Positions 23,300-35,730 of a DNA stretch of 64,000 nt are shown piece after piece. Numbering within the stretch: position 1 is the first letter of the stretch; each line of letters opens with the position of its first letter. Below the pieces are notes generated by a model. That model worked only from the letters and a program-made list of their open reading frames with translations, had not been told where the DNA came from and did not search any database. The stretch lies in contig JBAMJV010003990.1 of the NCBI GenBank assembly GCA_037951105.1, positions 91,205 to 155,204 of the forward strand. Direction: 5' to 3'. This DNA is from Echinarachnius parma. Lineage: Eukaryota > Echinodermata > Echinoidea > Clypeasteroida > Echinarachniidae. A program made the position numbers and the translations under genes.

Positions 23300-23645
23300 A
23301 AGGAGATCTTAACTGTGTTTGCATGTGCAAACAGTGATGAATGGTTGGTGAAATGTGAAGTTTTGTAATTTGACGTGTCCTCTAAGTATTGTGTAGAGAA
23401 TTCACTTTATATTGATGATATATTGCCGAGTAATGAGCAGTTATGACTATCCAGTGGATAGTTAAACATCTGAACACTTCAATCGTAAATAACTTTTTAA
23501 CGAAAGGCAAATTTGAAGAACAAAAAAGAAACCTGTTCAATGTTTATATTACTGGTACAACGGATACAACACGGCTAGAGAGAACCTTTAAATGTCTAAT
23601 TAAGTTATGTGAAATTTGACAATGTTAATACTAGATCCATTTAAA
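23300..23645 (+). repeat. MITE family A, copy 4, diverged
   Basis: Contains GCATGTGCAAACAGTGATGAATGGTTG, shortened internally, and ACACTTCAATCGTAAATAAC as in other copies. It ends near CAATGTTAATACTAGATCC. Termini are eroded. Confidence 0.65.
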
Positions 23646-24430
23646 TTATGTCTTATCATTAGTAATGACGAATAATCGGTTATTCGTGATTTCCTGACTT
23701 CCAGTCGCTATGCAAACGTATTATAGCAACACTTTTGCAGTTGTATATTGAATTAAAAAGTTAGAATCGCGTATTATCACAATTAAAGATTTGTAATGAA
23801 GATAATTGCAATTAATCAACGGGAACTAACATAAAAGGTCACTTTAGGCGACAGGCGACATCTATAGACAGGTTTAATTACCGTGCCTTTCCAGAGATTT
23901 CGCCCGACTGGTATTTATAGCACTATTTTACTCTGTAGTGGATAGCTTTTGTTGGCCTCTATAGACAAGTTGGCTTCAACAGCCAGGTGGTCATTTAGCC
24001 AGATATGCCTGATCAAAGTATATTAGTTTATTTACCCCCCCCCCCCCCCCCCCCACCTTCTTCGCCTCGAGCGCTGGTTATGTCGTTCTATTTTATTCCG
24101 AAGCAAAAACTGCTTATAAATGGATAATCAGACTTGTTTTCCGCAGATTAATGAAACCTACACGTTGTGTTTAGTCTATTTATCAAACGAGCCAGGCGTT
24201 TTTTCCTAGAATATCTAGATAATTTTCTACAAATAATAATAATATTAGAGCAATCATTGCACAAGACTTCGTAATAAGTGCAGTTGCACTTCAAGGACAG
24301 AAGTTAATTAATTTCATCCCAAACGGCAATTTATGATAGCTTCCGTGCATACATTTTGAAGGATATATTATCAATCGATGATTCTCTCATTGAAATTTAG
24401 TGGACGCCAAATTCTAAATCAATAACCGCA
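23646..24430. other. No gene seen; contains a C tract at 24037-24054
   Basis: AT-rich sequence without supported exon or repeat terminus other than the homopolymer. Confidence 0.45.
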
Positions 24431-24805
24431 TTATAAAGGATGCCTGTAAAGTGTCTAACTCCACGAAATTTACTTGGAGCTTCCTCGTTTCTCTTCTACC
24501 GTGTTGGCTTATGGTAAGAGAAGAATAAAATAGAGTTAGATTTTGTCAAATGCCACATTAGTATGACGATATCTATCATTCAGCTCAAGAGAGTTAATGA
24601 ACAGTCATAAACCTCATAGACGTCATACAGTAATTCGTTGTAAAAGCTGACGCATATTTTCGCCTTTTTAAACAGGAAAGCAGTGTTCTTTTCCAATGAA
24701 ACTTTCACACATCATTCGGACATATCTTGCAACGATTTTTGTACAGGATTGAAGTCTCAAATGTAATTTTGGGCAATATCTGACACTTTACAGGTGCACC
24801 TTTAA
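24431..24805 (-). repeat. MITE family H, copy 3
   Basis: Reverse-oriented, from TTATAAAGGATGCCTGTAAA to CAGGTGCACCTTTAA, with TTAA at 24802-24805. Confidence 0.78.
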
Positions 24806-25013
24806 CACGTGCCCTTTGTATATGTTATCATTCAAGCAGCTAATTATTATGAGATGAATTTTAATTATTTGTTGTACTTGCGTCATTTGTTTAATTTGTA
24901 AACTGTATACGATCGCTATATTTACATTTAATGAGCCGTTTTGTTTCGGTTGTAAACTTTAACATAACAACCATAGATGAAGTTAAATCGATACATTTGT
25001 AACCCATCGTAAT

Positions 25014-25250
25014 GGCCCAGTCAGATATCAACGGATAGCGGAAACGAATGCCCAACGAATAGAAAATTTGCGAAATGAAATTATCCGGTGATGAAAGTCG
25101 TCTCCATTGCTTTATGTACAAAACATAGAACAACGTACATCACCGGACAAGGAACGGACAAGAAACGCATACGAACGGAGACGAACGGATTGAAAATTTA
25201 GCTCTCCGTTTGACGTCCGTTTACGCAATCCGTTGATATGTGACCGGGCT
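25014..25250. mobile_element. Inverted-repeat element W13, copy 1 (word AACGGA)
   Basis: Termini GGCCCAGTCAGATATCAACG and its inverted partner ending TGACCGGGCT. The interior repeats AACGGA/TCCGTT. A second copy is at 53856-54081. Confidence 0.8.
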
Positions 25251-25374
25251 ATCAGGAATAATCTGGAAATAAACCTATAATTTGTGTTATTAATCGCGAA
25301 AAAAACTGTCACCGTAAACATGTTCAAGAAACCCGTGAATATATTGACATTCACACAAACTAACACGCGCAAAT

Positions 25375-25395
25375 CACACGCACACACACACACAC

Positions 25396-25432
<37 letters not shown>
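25375..25432 (+). repeat. (CA)n microsatellite
   Basis: About 28 CA units with single substitutions, then three TACA units. Confidence 0.9.
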
Positions 25433-25434
<2 letters not shown>

Positions 25435-27395
25435 TACATACAGTCACACAAAACCAACACAAAGATACCACACGCCTCACACATGTACACACCGTATTTA
25501 CATCTATATACGCCATATTTGTTGACGATTAGTCAGCAGTAAACCATTGTCCCTATATTTATTGTCTTGTTTTTAAAGAAATGTACATGTATACATTTAA
25601 TACAAACTTTGAACTATCATACATTATATATTTCTCTAATCCAGACCATGATGAATACATTACAAACAACACACTTTCCGATTATCATGTTTTTTTTAAT
25701 TTCGAAAACATGTCCGAAATTCGACATTAAATTCAAACAAGTCTACAATTACACCACACAATTAATATCGTCTACATTACAATGAGCTCTAACAACGAAA
25801 CTAAATAATTTAATTTGTTAACAAAAATCAATAACATCCAATAGCCTACTTACTTAGTACCAATTACTTAATTATATGAATTACTAAGTGTTGATCAACA
25901 GCTGCCACCTGAGAAAAAATGGGGGGGGGGGGGGGCCGGGAAATTATACATTTCTAAAAAAAAATACTAGCATTACACTAACTCTTATGTCATCCACCAA
26001 AAGGCTGAAGGGGGGGGGGGGGGGGGGGGGGAGGGGTGTGATTGCACTATGCTCCAACCAGCAGAAAATGTACTGCAACATTACACAACGAACATGAATT
26101 ATAACAAACACGGGGTATACGTATCATTTTGGTGCAAGTCTATCGCTGGCTGGACACATGACCTTGACAGGTGAGCGTGTACACAACAAAACATAAATAA
26201 CACACCATTTGAGAGAAGCTCCATGCATGCATATTAAATATCAACCATAATTTCCAATAAACCCCGTATTCTAAGGTGGCACAACAACTTAATGAAATAA
26301 CAATGTTGTGGGTATATTTATATTAAATCAAAAACGTAATTTGTGTTGTGGCAAACAAAATGCCAATTTGCGCCTGGCAGGGGCGAAAAATCTTATTCAA
26401 AAACACCTTCGTATACAAAAGAACATTATCTTATTTCCAAAATAATAAACAATTAATTTGTTCCAAAATGTAGAGTAGTGTAAGGTGAAATAAATAGGAC
26501 CAAAATTCCCCCGCGACCCACGCGCAGCGTGCGATCAAGCAAGCTTCAGGCACTCTAAGATAACATAACTAGACCGGCAATTTATACTACATAACTATAA
26601 AGCGTGGTGGTTGGGGTTGGTGGTGGATATTTCTAACGAACTTAGTGCGCCATGTTTTCGGTACAAAGAACCATGAACAAGTAATCGAAAAAACTAAACT
26701 GATGAATTCATCGTATAACTACCCCACCGCTACCGAGCCAATTTATCGATAGCGTATGTTGTTTTTCACTAGGAGAGCGGACAAAAATAGATTTCCCATA
26801 ATATTTGTTTCCGTTTTCCCCCCGGCGAGCGGGCGAACTAAAGTCCCCCTAATTATCGTTTCTGAAGTTGCGAGTAAATTAACCTAAACTTGTCTCGTTA
26901 GATTGATTTAAACATTATAATAATTTGCTCTTTCTCCCCTCTTTCCTTGTTTTGTCTTTTTGATTTTGTAACGAATTTTCAAGTAATTTTATGGTAAGGT
27001 GTATATAAGGCCTTTTAACAACTCTATGACTTGAACATGCATATAATTGCGCGATCGCACCACATACTGTTGAGATGTATCTAGCAACGCTGATCCCGTC
27101 CTTGTCACATGATGCCGTCTTAACAGCCTTCGAGGTACGTTTCTTAGGCTTTCGGAGTACGCACCCCAGGCCTCTGTTCACTTGTATAAAACGGTTAGGA
27201 TCAGAAAGGCGGCATACACCTAGGTCACTCTGGCATAGGACGGGGCGTCAACCTAACATGAGAAACCAAAGAGGTGCAGGGCAATCACACACTTACATGT
27301 CAAGTAAGGTCTTATCAAGCAACGAGTGTAATATTATACAAATAGTGCATGGTTTGGAGTTGAATATACCAGAATAGACAACGATACATTTTTAA
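25433..27395. other. No convincing gene; two G tracts
   Basis: G runs at about 25921-25935 and 26011-26031. A minus-strand frame at about 27254-26915 with a basic KPKKR patch has no recognisable domain and is not called. No repeat terminus identified. Confidence 0.4.
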
Positions 27396-27482
27396 TTTCT
27401 CGAGAGCGATTATATTGCATCGAGGCCGCAGGCCGAGTGCAATATAATCGCACGAGAGAAATTAAAAATGTAGAGGTGTCTA
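27396..27482. repeat. Hairpin with GC-rich loop
   Basis: ATTTCTCGAGAGCGATTATA pairs with a complementary arm ending CGAGAGAAAT around CGAGGCCGCAGGCCGAG. Same design as 18605-18760. Confidence 0.7.
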
Positions 27483-28329
27483 TTATGGAATATTTAAAGA
27501 CAGGAATCATGTACTATTTGTTATATAAGATGATTATTTTGAGGAACTGATTTTGTTATCATGTTGATAAACCCAAATTGACCTTGCTCAAATTGTGAGT
27601 GTTCTCTCGTCGGCCCTGCGTACTATACAGCGCGTATTAAAAATAATTGCGCGCTCTGCGCATTTTCCCCATTCAAGAACAAGAGCACAAGCACACATTA
27701 CGCACTCCAAGGCCATCCCCTGCGCAGTTATAGTGCATATGCACTATAACTTTACCATTTACTATACCAGATTAAGCATCAGTAATCAACCAATAGGAAT
27801 GCTCAATTTTCCTTAATTATGACGTCATCATCTTATATAAATTCATATTTTACAGAAGTTAACTATAATTGGAAGAGGGAATAACACATAATATTTGTCT
27901 CCGCGGGATTTGAAATGCTAATGAAGGAAGTCCCGATACTTGATTCTTATTTGATTTTACTTTAAACGAAAATATTGTGCATAATATTTCCCAAATTGAA
28001 TTTCCTCTACATAACTAAATGTGATACAAACAAATGTGTATTAATACGATATGCCTTCTGCATAAAACACCGTTTAACAAATCCGGTATAATTATACAAA
28101 ATGCACAAATTGTTAGCGTCTGTAAGAAGAACTGTCTATAAAAAGGGTAAACAATTCAGCAACAACAAAGATACATTCTGTTATAAATACATTTGTCATT
28201 AATTTGGCAACTTTAAAAAGGTTTTGGGGCAACACGTCTTATTTTTTCCAATTCTCGATAATTATCCACATAGTTTCCCTATCACGATCGATTATGATTT
28301 ATTCATTAAAAATAGCCTGGCGTCTAAGG

Positions 28330-28684
28330 GGCCTTGCAAAGTTAACAAAATTCCAAACATCCAAATAAGATTTTGGAGTGGGTGGGTGGGTCCAGGGCCA
28401 TTCTGGATACAAAATAAATACAAAATTGGAACCCCCCCCCAAAAAAAAACAAAAAAAAACAAAACAAAACATAACGTTATAGTGTCAAAAACTGCACTTT
28501 ACTCATCTCAAATGATATCATGACTTTTAAAAAGTCATTATAATTATGATTTGAGTTTTCTGTCCATGTCGGAAATGGATTACCAAACAAATGTTTTTGA
28601 TACGGGGGTGGGTGGTGGGTTGAGCTCTATCCATATTTTATTTGGATTTTGGAATTGTTTTAACTCTGTAAGGCCCCTAAATGG
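28330..28684. repeat. Inverted-repeat element, about 355 bp
   Basis: The left arm (AGGGGCCTTGCAAAGTTAAC, then ATTCCAAACATCCAAATAAG) and the right arm (ending AACTCTGTAAGGCCCCT) are inverted. The centre contains A/C-rich low-complexity sequence. Confidence 0.6.
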
Positions 28685-29570
28685 TCGTCTGACTGTGGCG
28701 TATGTGCGGACATAACTTGCAAAGCGTTCGTTATTGTTCGCCAAAGGATTGCATTCAATAAAATATACGGTACCCGGATTACACACTGACCAACTTAACT
28801 GCTAACTATTGTAATGTTTTTATTTTGTAATGGGTTTTTCCATCATAATCGGGCAATATTAACATTTCTTATTATTCAAAACAACTGTAGAGGATAGGCC
28901 TGCACAGACGTCACAGTCAAACAAGAGAGGGCGGCAAATATGTGAGAGAAAATAATTAGTGAGAACGTGCATGAAGTTGAGTGGCGATTGAGACCACCTG
29001 ATAGATCAATGATTATCGCACTGGTTTTTCGTCTGCGTTGACATTATCATCAGTAATTTGCTAAATGCAAATAAAGAGGGAAACAAAAGAAACAGGGACA
29101 ATAGATCAATATGTATAAGCAACACCTCGCTTCTCTCAAAATATAATTATAGACATATTATACCTTACATATTTGTTGTATTCGGGGCATTGTACTACTT
29201 TCCGAGTTAGTATAAATGACAATACCAATCGAATCTTTGCAAGTTATGACTAATTGAAGATAATTGAGAAAATGTATTTAACCATTATTCTAAATAAAAC
29301 GCTCCTTGCATTACCGTGTTAAAATGTCATCACCTATAAACATTGCACTTGCAATATCAGAATGAATAAGATACTAATTTGTAAATAGTCATGAAAAAAG
29401 TAATTATTATGTGCATGTTATCAAAGTTAATCACCAATATCCTCATTTACAAACTGCTGTATATAATCACCTTTTAATCGATGATGTTGATCAGTTAACA
29501 CCATCCCAGGGGCGAGACAGACGAACACTAATCAGATGTTGCTTCCGATGTTGTAGAGACTTGGTGTTGG
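28685..29570. other. No gene seen
   Basis: AT-rich sequence with no supported exon, RNA gene or repeat boundary. Confidence 0.4.
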
Positions 29571-29574
29571 TGTT

Positions 29575-30375
29575 TGACGTGGTGGTGGTGGTGGTGGTGG
29601 TGGTGGTGGTGGACGATGTGGTAATGGCAACGGTGGTGGCGTTGGCGACAGCAAACGGTAGTGGCAGGACTGGTGATGACGAGCACACATGCAGTGATGG
29701 GGGTAAGCTGTGGTAAAGGCGATGCCAGCAGGTGCGGTGAGAGTGAAGATGATGGTGGCCGCGTTGTGGTGTATATTAAGGTGGTGTTTGTCGTAGCGGT
29801 GCTGGATGTTTTGATGGTGGTTATGCTAGCGGATAGGTGGTGGTGGTAGTGTGGGGAAGATGTCTATGTTCACCAGCTGACGTTAGCCCTGCTGACTTGG
29901 CGTTGTGGATGTCGATGTCGAAATGGTTGACAGAATCGCAGTGGCCGTGGTCGTAGACAAATGAGTGACGGTCTATCCTGGATTACGATTAATAACAAAA
30001 TGAGAAAAGAGGGAAAAGAGATCCACCTCTGGATAGTCATTCCAGGGTTAGTTCTGTGGTTAGTAAGTTTAGTGAGAGAAATGACATAACATGTTATGTG
30101 CAGTATATGAACCTCCGTTAACCTTCTCGAATACATGGATGTCCTTGCGTGTGTAACCATGGTAACGCATCATTGAGCTGTGGAATGTGTGAGACGCAGT
30201 CTAGTGGTGGTGGTGGTGGCCGTTGTGATGGTGGCAGTGGCGGCGGAGCTACGCTGAATTGTGGCTCATTGATTGGTCTTAGTCATACTGTCGTCGCTAT
30301 GTTGATGACGATGTTGACCCGGCTGACTGAAGAGAAGTGGTAGACGCAATAGTGACGGTCTATACTGGCTAAGGG
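29575..30375 (-). pseudogene. Thr/Ser-coding remnants, two tandem units
   Basis: On the minus strand, segments around 29575-29610, 29875-29980 and 30195-30370 contain Thr- or Ser-rich frames. Two segments start after pyrimidine-rich acceptors with TAGACCGTCACT, at about 29969 and 30362, and are followed by matching intron-like sequence, so they are tandem copies. In the Thr frame both carry TAG immediately after the acceptor. They may be decayed extensions of the gene 1 stalk. Confidence 0.4.
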
Positions 30376-30805
30376 ATGAGAACAAAATGGAAAGAACAAA
30401 AGAAAACAACCTCTGGGGAGTCATCCCTAGTGTACACTCGTGGTTATAATTGGTTAGTAAGGAAAGAGGCTCAAACCGAATAAAGAAAGCCATCTTAAAG
30501 AAAAGGAATTTCCTTCAGATGGTGTTTACAACTTATGAGAGACTGAATATGCAACTGCTCTCTGGTATAACAGAGTAACCCAGAACACAACAAAGAATTT
30601 AATTTCATTATTTTAAAAACAAAGTCGTTTCTGTTATCACTCGAATGACCAAACGCGTGAACATCAAACAAAAAATGCATCGCGCGAATTGCAAAATCAA
30701 AATGCTTGAAAAATGGTTAATGTAGGCACATGATAAACAAACAATAATGGTTATGGTTACGGTTAGACGTGCAATACAATATTCTTTGGAACCATATACT
30801 TGTAC

Positions 30806-32116
30806 CTGCTGGGGGAGGAGTTGTAGGTATATCAGTGGTAGGAGCTGAAGTGATCATGATGGTTGTAGTTGCTGGTGTGGTAGTGGATGATAAGCTTGTA
30901 GGTTGGGTTGTCGAGGCTGAGGTGGTAGGTACAGTTGTGGCTGGCTGGTTAGTCACTCCCGCTGTAGTTGCAGTTGCTAAAGTTGTAGTTGGAGTAGATG
31001 ATGTAGTGGTAGATGGAGTGGCTGTTGGAGGCAACGTGGTAGATGTAGTGGTTGTTGGAGGCAATGTGATAGATGTGGTGGTTGTTGGAGGAAATGTGAT
31101 AGATGTAGTGGTTGTTGGAGGCAACGTGGTAGATGTGGTGGTTGTTGGAGGAAATGTGATAGATGTAGTGGTTGTTGGAGGCAATGTGGTCGATGCAGAG
31201 GTTGTTGCAGGCAACGCGGTAGGTGAAGTGGTTGTTGGAGGCAACGTGGTAGATGTAGTGGTTGTTGCAGGCAACGTGGTAGATGCGGTGGTTGTTGGAG
31301 GCAATGTGATAGATGTAGTGGTTGTTGGAGGCAATGTGGTCGATGCAGTGGTTGTTGGAGGTAACGTGGTATATGCAGTGGTTGTTGGAGGCAACGTGGT
31401 AGACGGAGTGGTTGTTGGAGGCAACGTGGTAGATGGAGTGGTTGTTGGAGGCAACGTGGTAGATGGAGTGGTTGTTGGGGGTAATGTGGTAGATGCAGAG
31501 GTTGTTGCAGGCAACGCGGTAGGTGAAGTGGTTGTTGGAGGCAATGTGGTAGAAGCAGTGGTTGTTGGAGGCAATGTGGTAGAAGCAGTGGTTGTTGGAG
31601 GCAATGTGGTAGATGTGGTGGTTGTTGGAGGCAATGTGATAGATGTAGTGGTTGTTGGAGGTAACGTGGTATATGCAGTGGTTGTTGGAGGCAACGTGGT
31701 AGACGGAGTGGTTGTTGGAGGCAACGTGGTAGATGGAGTGGTTGTTGGGGGTAATGTGGTCGATGCAGAGGTTGTTGCAGGCAACGCGGTAGGTGAAGTG
31801 GTTGTTGGAGGCAATGTGGTAGAAGCAGTGGTTGTTGGAGGCAATGTGGTAGAAGCAGTGGTTGTTGCAGGCAATGTGGTAGATGCGGTGGTTGTTGGAG
31901 GCAAGGTGGTAGATGCAGTGGTTGTTGGAGGCAAGGTGGTAGATGCAGTGGTTGTTGGAGGCAATGTGGTAGGTGGTGTGGTTGTTGGAGGCAACGTGGT
32001 AGATGCGGTGGTTGTTGGAGGTAACGTTGTAGTCGGCTGGGTAATGGTCTGAGTGGTGGTAGCCAATGTTGTAGTTTGCAAAGTAGTCGTCGTCACAGTA
32101 GTAGTTGCAGTCAAAT
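30806..32116 (-). CDS. Gene 1 exon 10: mucin-like Thr/Pro-rich stalk
   Basis: Acceptor ...atgtcttgcag before 32116 and donor GCAG|GTACAA after 30806. The exon is 1,311 bp, phase 1 in and out, encoding about 437 residues. After TATTTVTTTTLQTTT it consists of about 34 units of 10 residues (30 bp), consensus TTLPPTTTAS, then a less regular Thr/Ser/Pro end reaching PTTPPPAG. Such sequence is normally densely O-glycosylated and forms an extended, protease-resistant stalk. The next exon must enter in phase 1; no transmembrane or terminal exon could be identified. The opposite strand is also open, purely because of the repeat. Confidence 0.85.
31021..32040 (-). repeat. 30-bp coding minisatellite, 34 units
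   Basis: Units in register every 30 bp. The rare unit with GTTGTTGCAGGCAACGCGGT recurs at 31201, 31501 and 31771, revealing a higher-order block of nine to ten units that was itself duplicated. Confidence 0.88.
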
Positions 32117-33048
32117 CTGCAAGACATTATGAATAAACAATACCGAAATTACCACCAAACGTGAAAAGAACATTACATTTTTACCATGAATACTCAATTT
32201 GGAATATTAGTCGAGACTGACATGTGAACGTTGGTTACGCTGGTCGACGATGGTGCTCATAATAAGTTATATGGAACTTAGCTTGTGATAAATAGCGTTA
32301 TCCTACTGTTTGTGAAATCTTGAAATAAATCTTTTAATGATTACAATGTGAGTACTTTTTTTTTTTTTAGAAATACATTAGCTATAAAAAGAAAGGTGCC
32401 ATTTCAGAATAAGGCGAGTTTTCCAATTCAGTATTAAGTACATTTATTAAAAGAAAAATGGTACTGAACTAGTCTTGTTCTCCCTCAAAAAAGTATGCAT
32501 GACTTTAGCTGGTGGGTAATTGTGTCGATTGGGCCAGCATGGATGATTTTTTTTTTACAAGAGTAACAAAACGTGCTTTACATCACGCGCACTAATAACA
32601 GCCGTTATGGATGTGACGGCGTAAAACTGTTTTATAACTAAAAGCATAAATATACAGAATATTTGAAGTGTATTGCGCTTTTACACACGTACTTCCGGCA
32701 AATATCAATGTGTCACTTTTAGTCTTTTAAAAATGTTGGCAAGCACAATTGGGGTTCGCCGGGAGTTAAGCCCCACACCTTTACCGGACTAAATACACGC
32801 TATAGACTAATTGTCTATAGCGATCCGGCGGACTCGAGATCGATTCCCGGCGTAGCCTAATTTGTCTTACAGTTTGCTCATGTTCCGTTTATTTCGCATA
32901 TATTATCTGGTAAGTTTCCTTTATCTTGAATTCCATTCCAAATATTTAGAGCTAGTCACACTATAGTTGATGATGTTTTAGTTAAAATCTGACTATTATA
33001 ATAGCAGAATCCATTCAGCAACATTCTTTCAACTTCAGTATAACTTAC
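32117..33048. other. Intron 9 of gene 1
   Basis: AT-rich. A short palindrome CTATAGACTAATTGTCTATAG lies near 32800, next to a tRNA B-box-like GATCGATTCC that is not enough to call a tRNA or SINE. Confidence 0.4.
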
Positions 33049-33269
33049 CACGGGCCACGCAAATGTAGGGACGGAGTGTACTACAGTCTTTCGGGTACCA
33101 AGGCAAAGAGGTGCTCGAATCCCATCTTTTAACCATGCATGAGCCGGGAGAGCCATCAGCGAAATTTGTGTAAGAGAGGGTCTGAGGATTATCAGCAGTC
33201 CCGTATTTTACGGGTTGCACAATGCCGGCTATGTATATGAGTTGCACACCAATCCAAGCTTCAGATATA
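33049..33269 (-). CDS. Gene 1 exon 9: C-terminal half of CTLD4
   Basis: Acceptor ...tcatattcag before 33269 and donor CGTG|GTAAGT after 33049. Length 221 bp, phase 2 in, phase 1 out. It reads ISEAWIGVQLIYIAG (the WIG strand), then GSPGSCMVKRW with the loop cysteine, LPWYPKDC and PYICVARG with the last two. No EPN, QPD or WND. Followed by the stalk exon. Confidence 0.87.
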
Positions 33270-33555
33270 CTGAATATGAATAGATAATGACATAAAACAA
33301 TAATTTAAACATTAAAATGAAATCAAGGGTGGGGGTCTATGTTGGAATATTAATATTTGCCTGCGCTGTGCAGTAGATCCCCCCGTGGCCAGATTATTTT
33401 AGGCGCTAGTTCAAACGTGTACCCATACTCTGGCGCCCGCACCCTAGGCGGCTAGCTACCCGTGACTCGCGCTTGGTCATTACGGTCGCTAGCGCTTATA
33501 GCATCACGCACGCACGCGCGCCGCACGCATCGTATATTAGCTGCGTTCACACAAT

Positions 33556-34285
33556 GGGCCGTATGCATACAAACAAGCAATTGCTTGTGCTAGCCTTTTG
33601 CTTGAATCGGTATGCACACAAACAAGCAATTGCTTGCAAGCAAAAGTTTTTGCTTACAAGCACAAGCAATTGCTTACTGCTCGTAAGCAATTGCTAACCA
33701 AACAAGCAATTGCTTAAAACCGTATGCATAAAACGAACCATTTACTTGTCTTGATAAGCAATTGCTTGCGTTTGTTCAAGCACCTCCAGACCAGCTTGAG
33801 CTCTTGCTTACTAAGGACATTTGCGTTTTAGAATCAAGTTTTCATACCGTTTCAGGATGATTTAGAACTCCTAGTTCCAGAGGTTATTTTGTGATTACAT
33901 ATTTAATCAAATGGCTGTTATTTTAGACATTTATATCCATGTAGGCAATTTTGTTCATGATTTGAAAATATTTGCGTAAGAAAAATATTGTTGCCAGGTC
34001 GGGCACGACCAGGGAAAGCTGCTATGCAAGGGACTACACGACGTTTGCATACACTACGAATCCCCTTTGTTGTCATGCAGTGCGATGTTCGCACAACCGT
34101 AACGATGCTTTGTTCAACACGTAAGCAATTGCTTAGGCAGTGTAAGCAAAAGGTTTCAGCACAAGCAAAAGCTTATGCATACGAAATTAAGCAATTGCTT
34201 GAACTTGATATTTTGCTTGACAAGTTCTTGCTTGTGCTTGAAGCAATTGCTTATAAGCAATTGCTACGTTTTATGCATACGGCCC
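33556..34285. mobile_element. Inverted-repeat element W5 (word AAGCAATTGCTT)
   Basis: Termini GGGCCGTATGCATA...TATGCATACGGCCC with AAT outside both ends. The interior has about fifteen intact or near copies of the palindrome AAGCAATTGCTT near both ends. Lies in gene 1 intron 8. Confidence 0.75.
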
Positions 34286-34289
34286 AATA

Positions 34290-34500
34290 CAAGCCAATCT
34301 TGTGCTTATATTGTGGTTATCATGTGGTTTGCAATCTTAGAGGTATCTCGTTTGAACACGCAAAACTCGTGGTTATCTTGTGGTTTCCAAACCACAAGAT
34401 TGCGCGCACTGCAAACTACGCGCAATCTTGTGGTTAACTTGTGGTTATCTTGTGGTTTCCGAACCACAAGATGGGTTGGTTTGTTTATTCATACTTCTAT
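34290..34500. repeat. Word-repeat region W6 (AACCACAAGAT)
   Basis: Seven or so direct and inverted copies of ATCTTGTGGTT, directly beside W5. Confidence 0.65.
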
Positions 34501-34664
34501 GAGATAACCACAATATACTTGTAAGATTTTGCGCAGAATGAGCGCGCAGTCTATTTTGTTTACCGTCTGAACCATAGAAGTAGTATATAAATAACTAGAA
34601 GAGAATCTACGTACTGCGCGCTAATTTTCCCATAGCCTTAACACGCAGCAAACATGGCTGGTTA

Positions 34665-34957
34665 GGGAAACTTCATGGACTGGCTAACATGGAATGCTGG
34701 GTATTTTGTAGTCTACGATCTAAGACCCTCGATCGCATGCTAAAAATAATCCCACCACCCATAATAGATAGCCTCCAACGAGAGAGATCTGCACATCAGC
34801 AGTGATGGCTGCCAGCCGAGGCCTCGTGAGCAGCGATCACTGATGTTACGCAGACCTCTCTCGTTGGTCGCGCTATGTTCAGCATGCGATCGAGGGTCTC
34901 GATCCTAGACTAAACGTGTCCCAGAATTCCATGTTAGCCAGTCCATGAAAGTTTCCC
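34665..34957. mobile_element. Inverted-repeat element K
   Basis: Arms begin GGGAAACTTCATGGACTGGC and end with the complement GCCAGTCCATGAAAGTTTCCC. A second inner hairpin (GAGAGAGATCTGC / CAGACCTCTCTCG) lies around 34790-34870. Confidence 0.7.
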
Positions 34958-35594
34958 AGATTAGCGCGCAGTATGACCCCCCTGGTCTGAACCATAGAGT
35001 AACTATAATATAAAGACTAGAGAACCAGGGGGTGTCACTCTGCCAGAGTGACGCGATTTTTGGATTTTTGGTCACCGGAAGGTATACTACTACTGGTTGC
35101 ATTATGGGCTACTTGGGAACTACAGCTAACCAATCACAGAGTAGTTCATACGCGTCGTCACGGGGTCGAGGTCAATAAAACAAGTTCATATGCATACGTC
35201 ACAATGGATCCCATTGTTCTCATAAGCGTGATGAAATCTAGGACAGTGCTTAGGAAAATGGGCGCGATAGTCTACGCACTGCATAGCATGATGATTGGTC
35301 AAGTATTTCTAGGTCACTACGCGATGACGTAGAGAAGTAGTACACGGGAGCTTCAAAAATCGTGTCACTCCGCCATATTGCCCATGTACAAACTCTATTG
35401 GACACGTGACTTGCGCGCGTTAAGTAAGCCTTCTAGTTATAAACGGGTTGGTTTGTTTATTCATAATTCTATGGTCTGAACACAATCAGCTTCGAGACTC
35501 GTAGTTTGGGTTGACCTCATGACCGATATATGCTTCCGGTGTGAAAACAAGTCAAGTGAGTGCGCGCGACCTCGAATGAGAAAGGCGCGCACAC

Positions 35595-35730
35595 TACGGA
35601 TTTAATTCTTAAGAATTGCAACTCTCGAGAATTGGCATCGTTTGAACACACATTTTGCAATTCTTAAGAGTTGCAATTCTTAAGAATTGCAACTCTTAAG
35701 AATTGGCTTTCACCGTGTGAACATGGCTAT
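35595..35730. repeat. Word-repeat region W7 (TTCTTAAGAATTGCAA)
   Basis: Several direct and inverted copies of AATTCTTAAGAATTGC within about 130 bp. Confidence 0.65.

Noticed and set aside
26915..27254. Minus-strand frame with a KPKKR patch as the missing cytoplasmic exon of gene 1
   Set aside because: An acceptor-like ...ttttatacaag would fit phase 1, but there is no transmembrane segment, no domain similarity and no paralogous support.
28580..28790. Minus-strand frame after a cag in phase 1
   Set aside because: Much of it lies inside the inverted-repeat element at 28330-28684.
30769..32052. 427-codon plus-strand frame opposite the stalk exon
   Set aside because: Antisense shadow of the 30-bp minisatellite. 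The minus strand has matching splice sites and phase.
32740..32860. tRNA- or SINE-like B box (GATCGATTCC)
   Set aside because: No convincing A box, cloverleaf or tail; only a short palindrome nearby.
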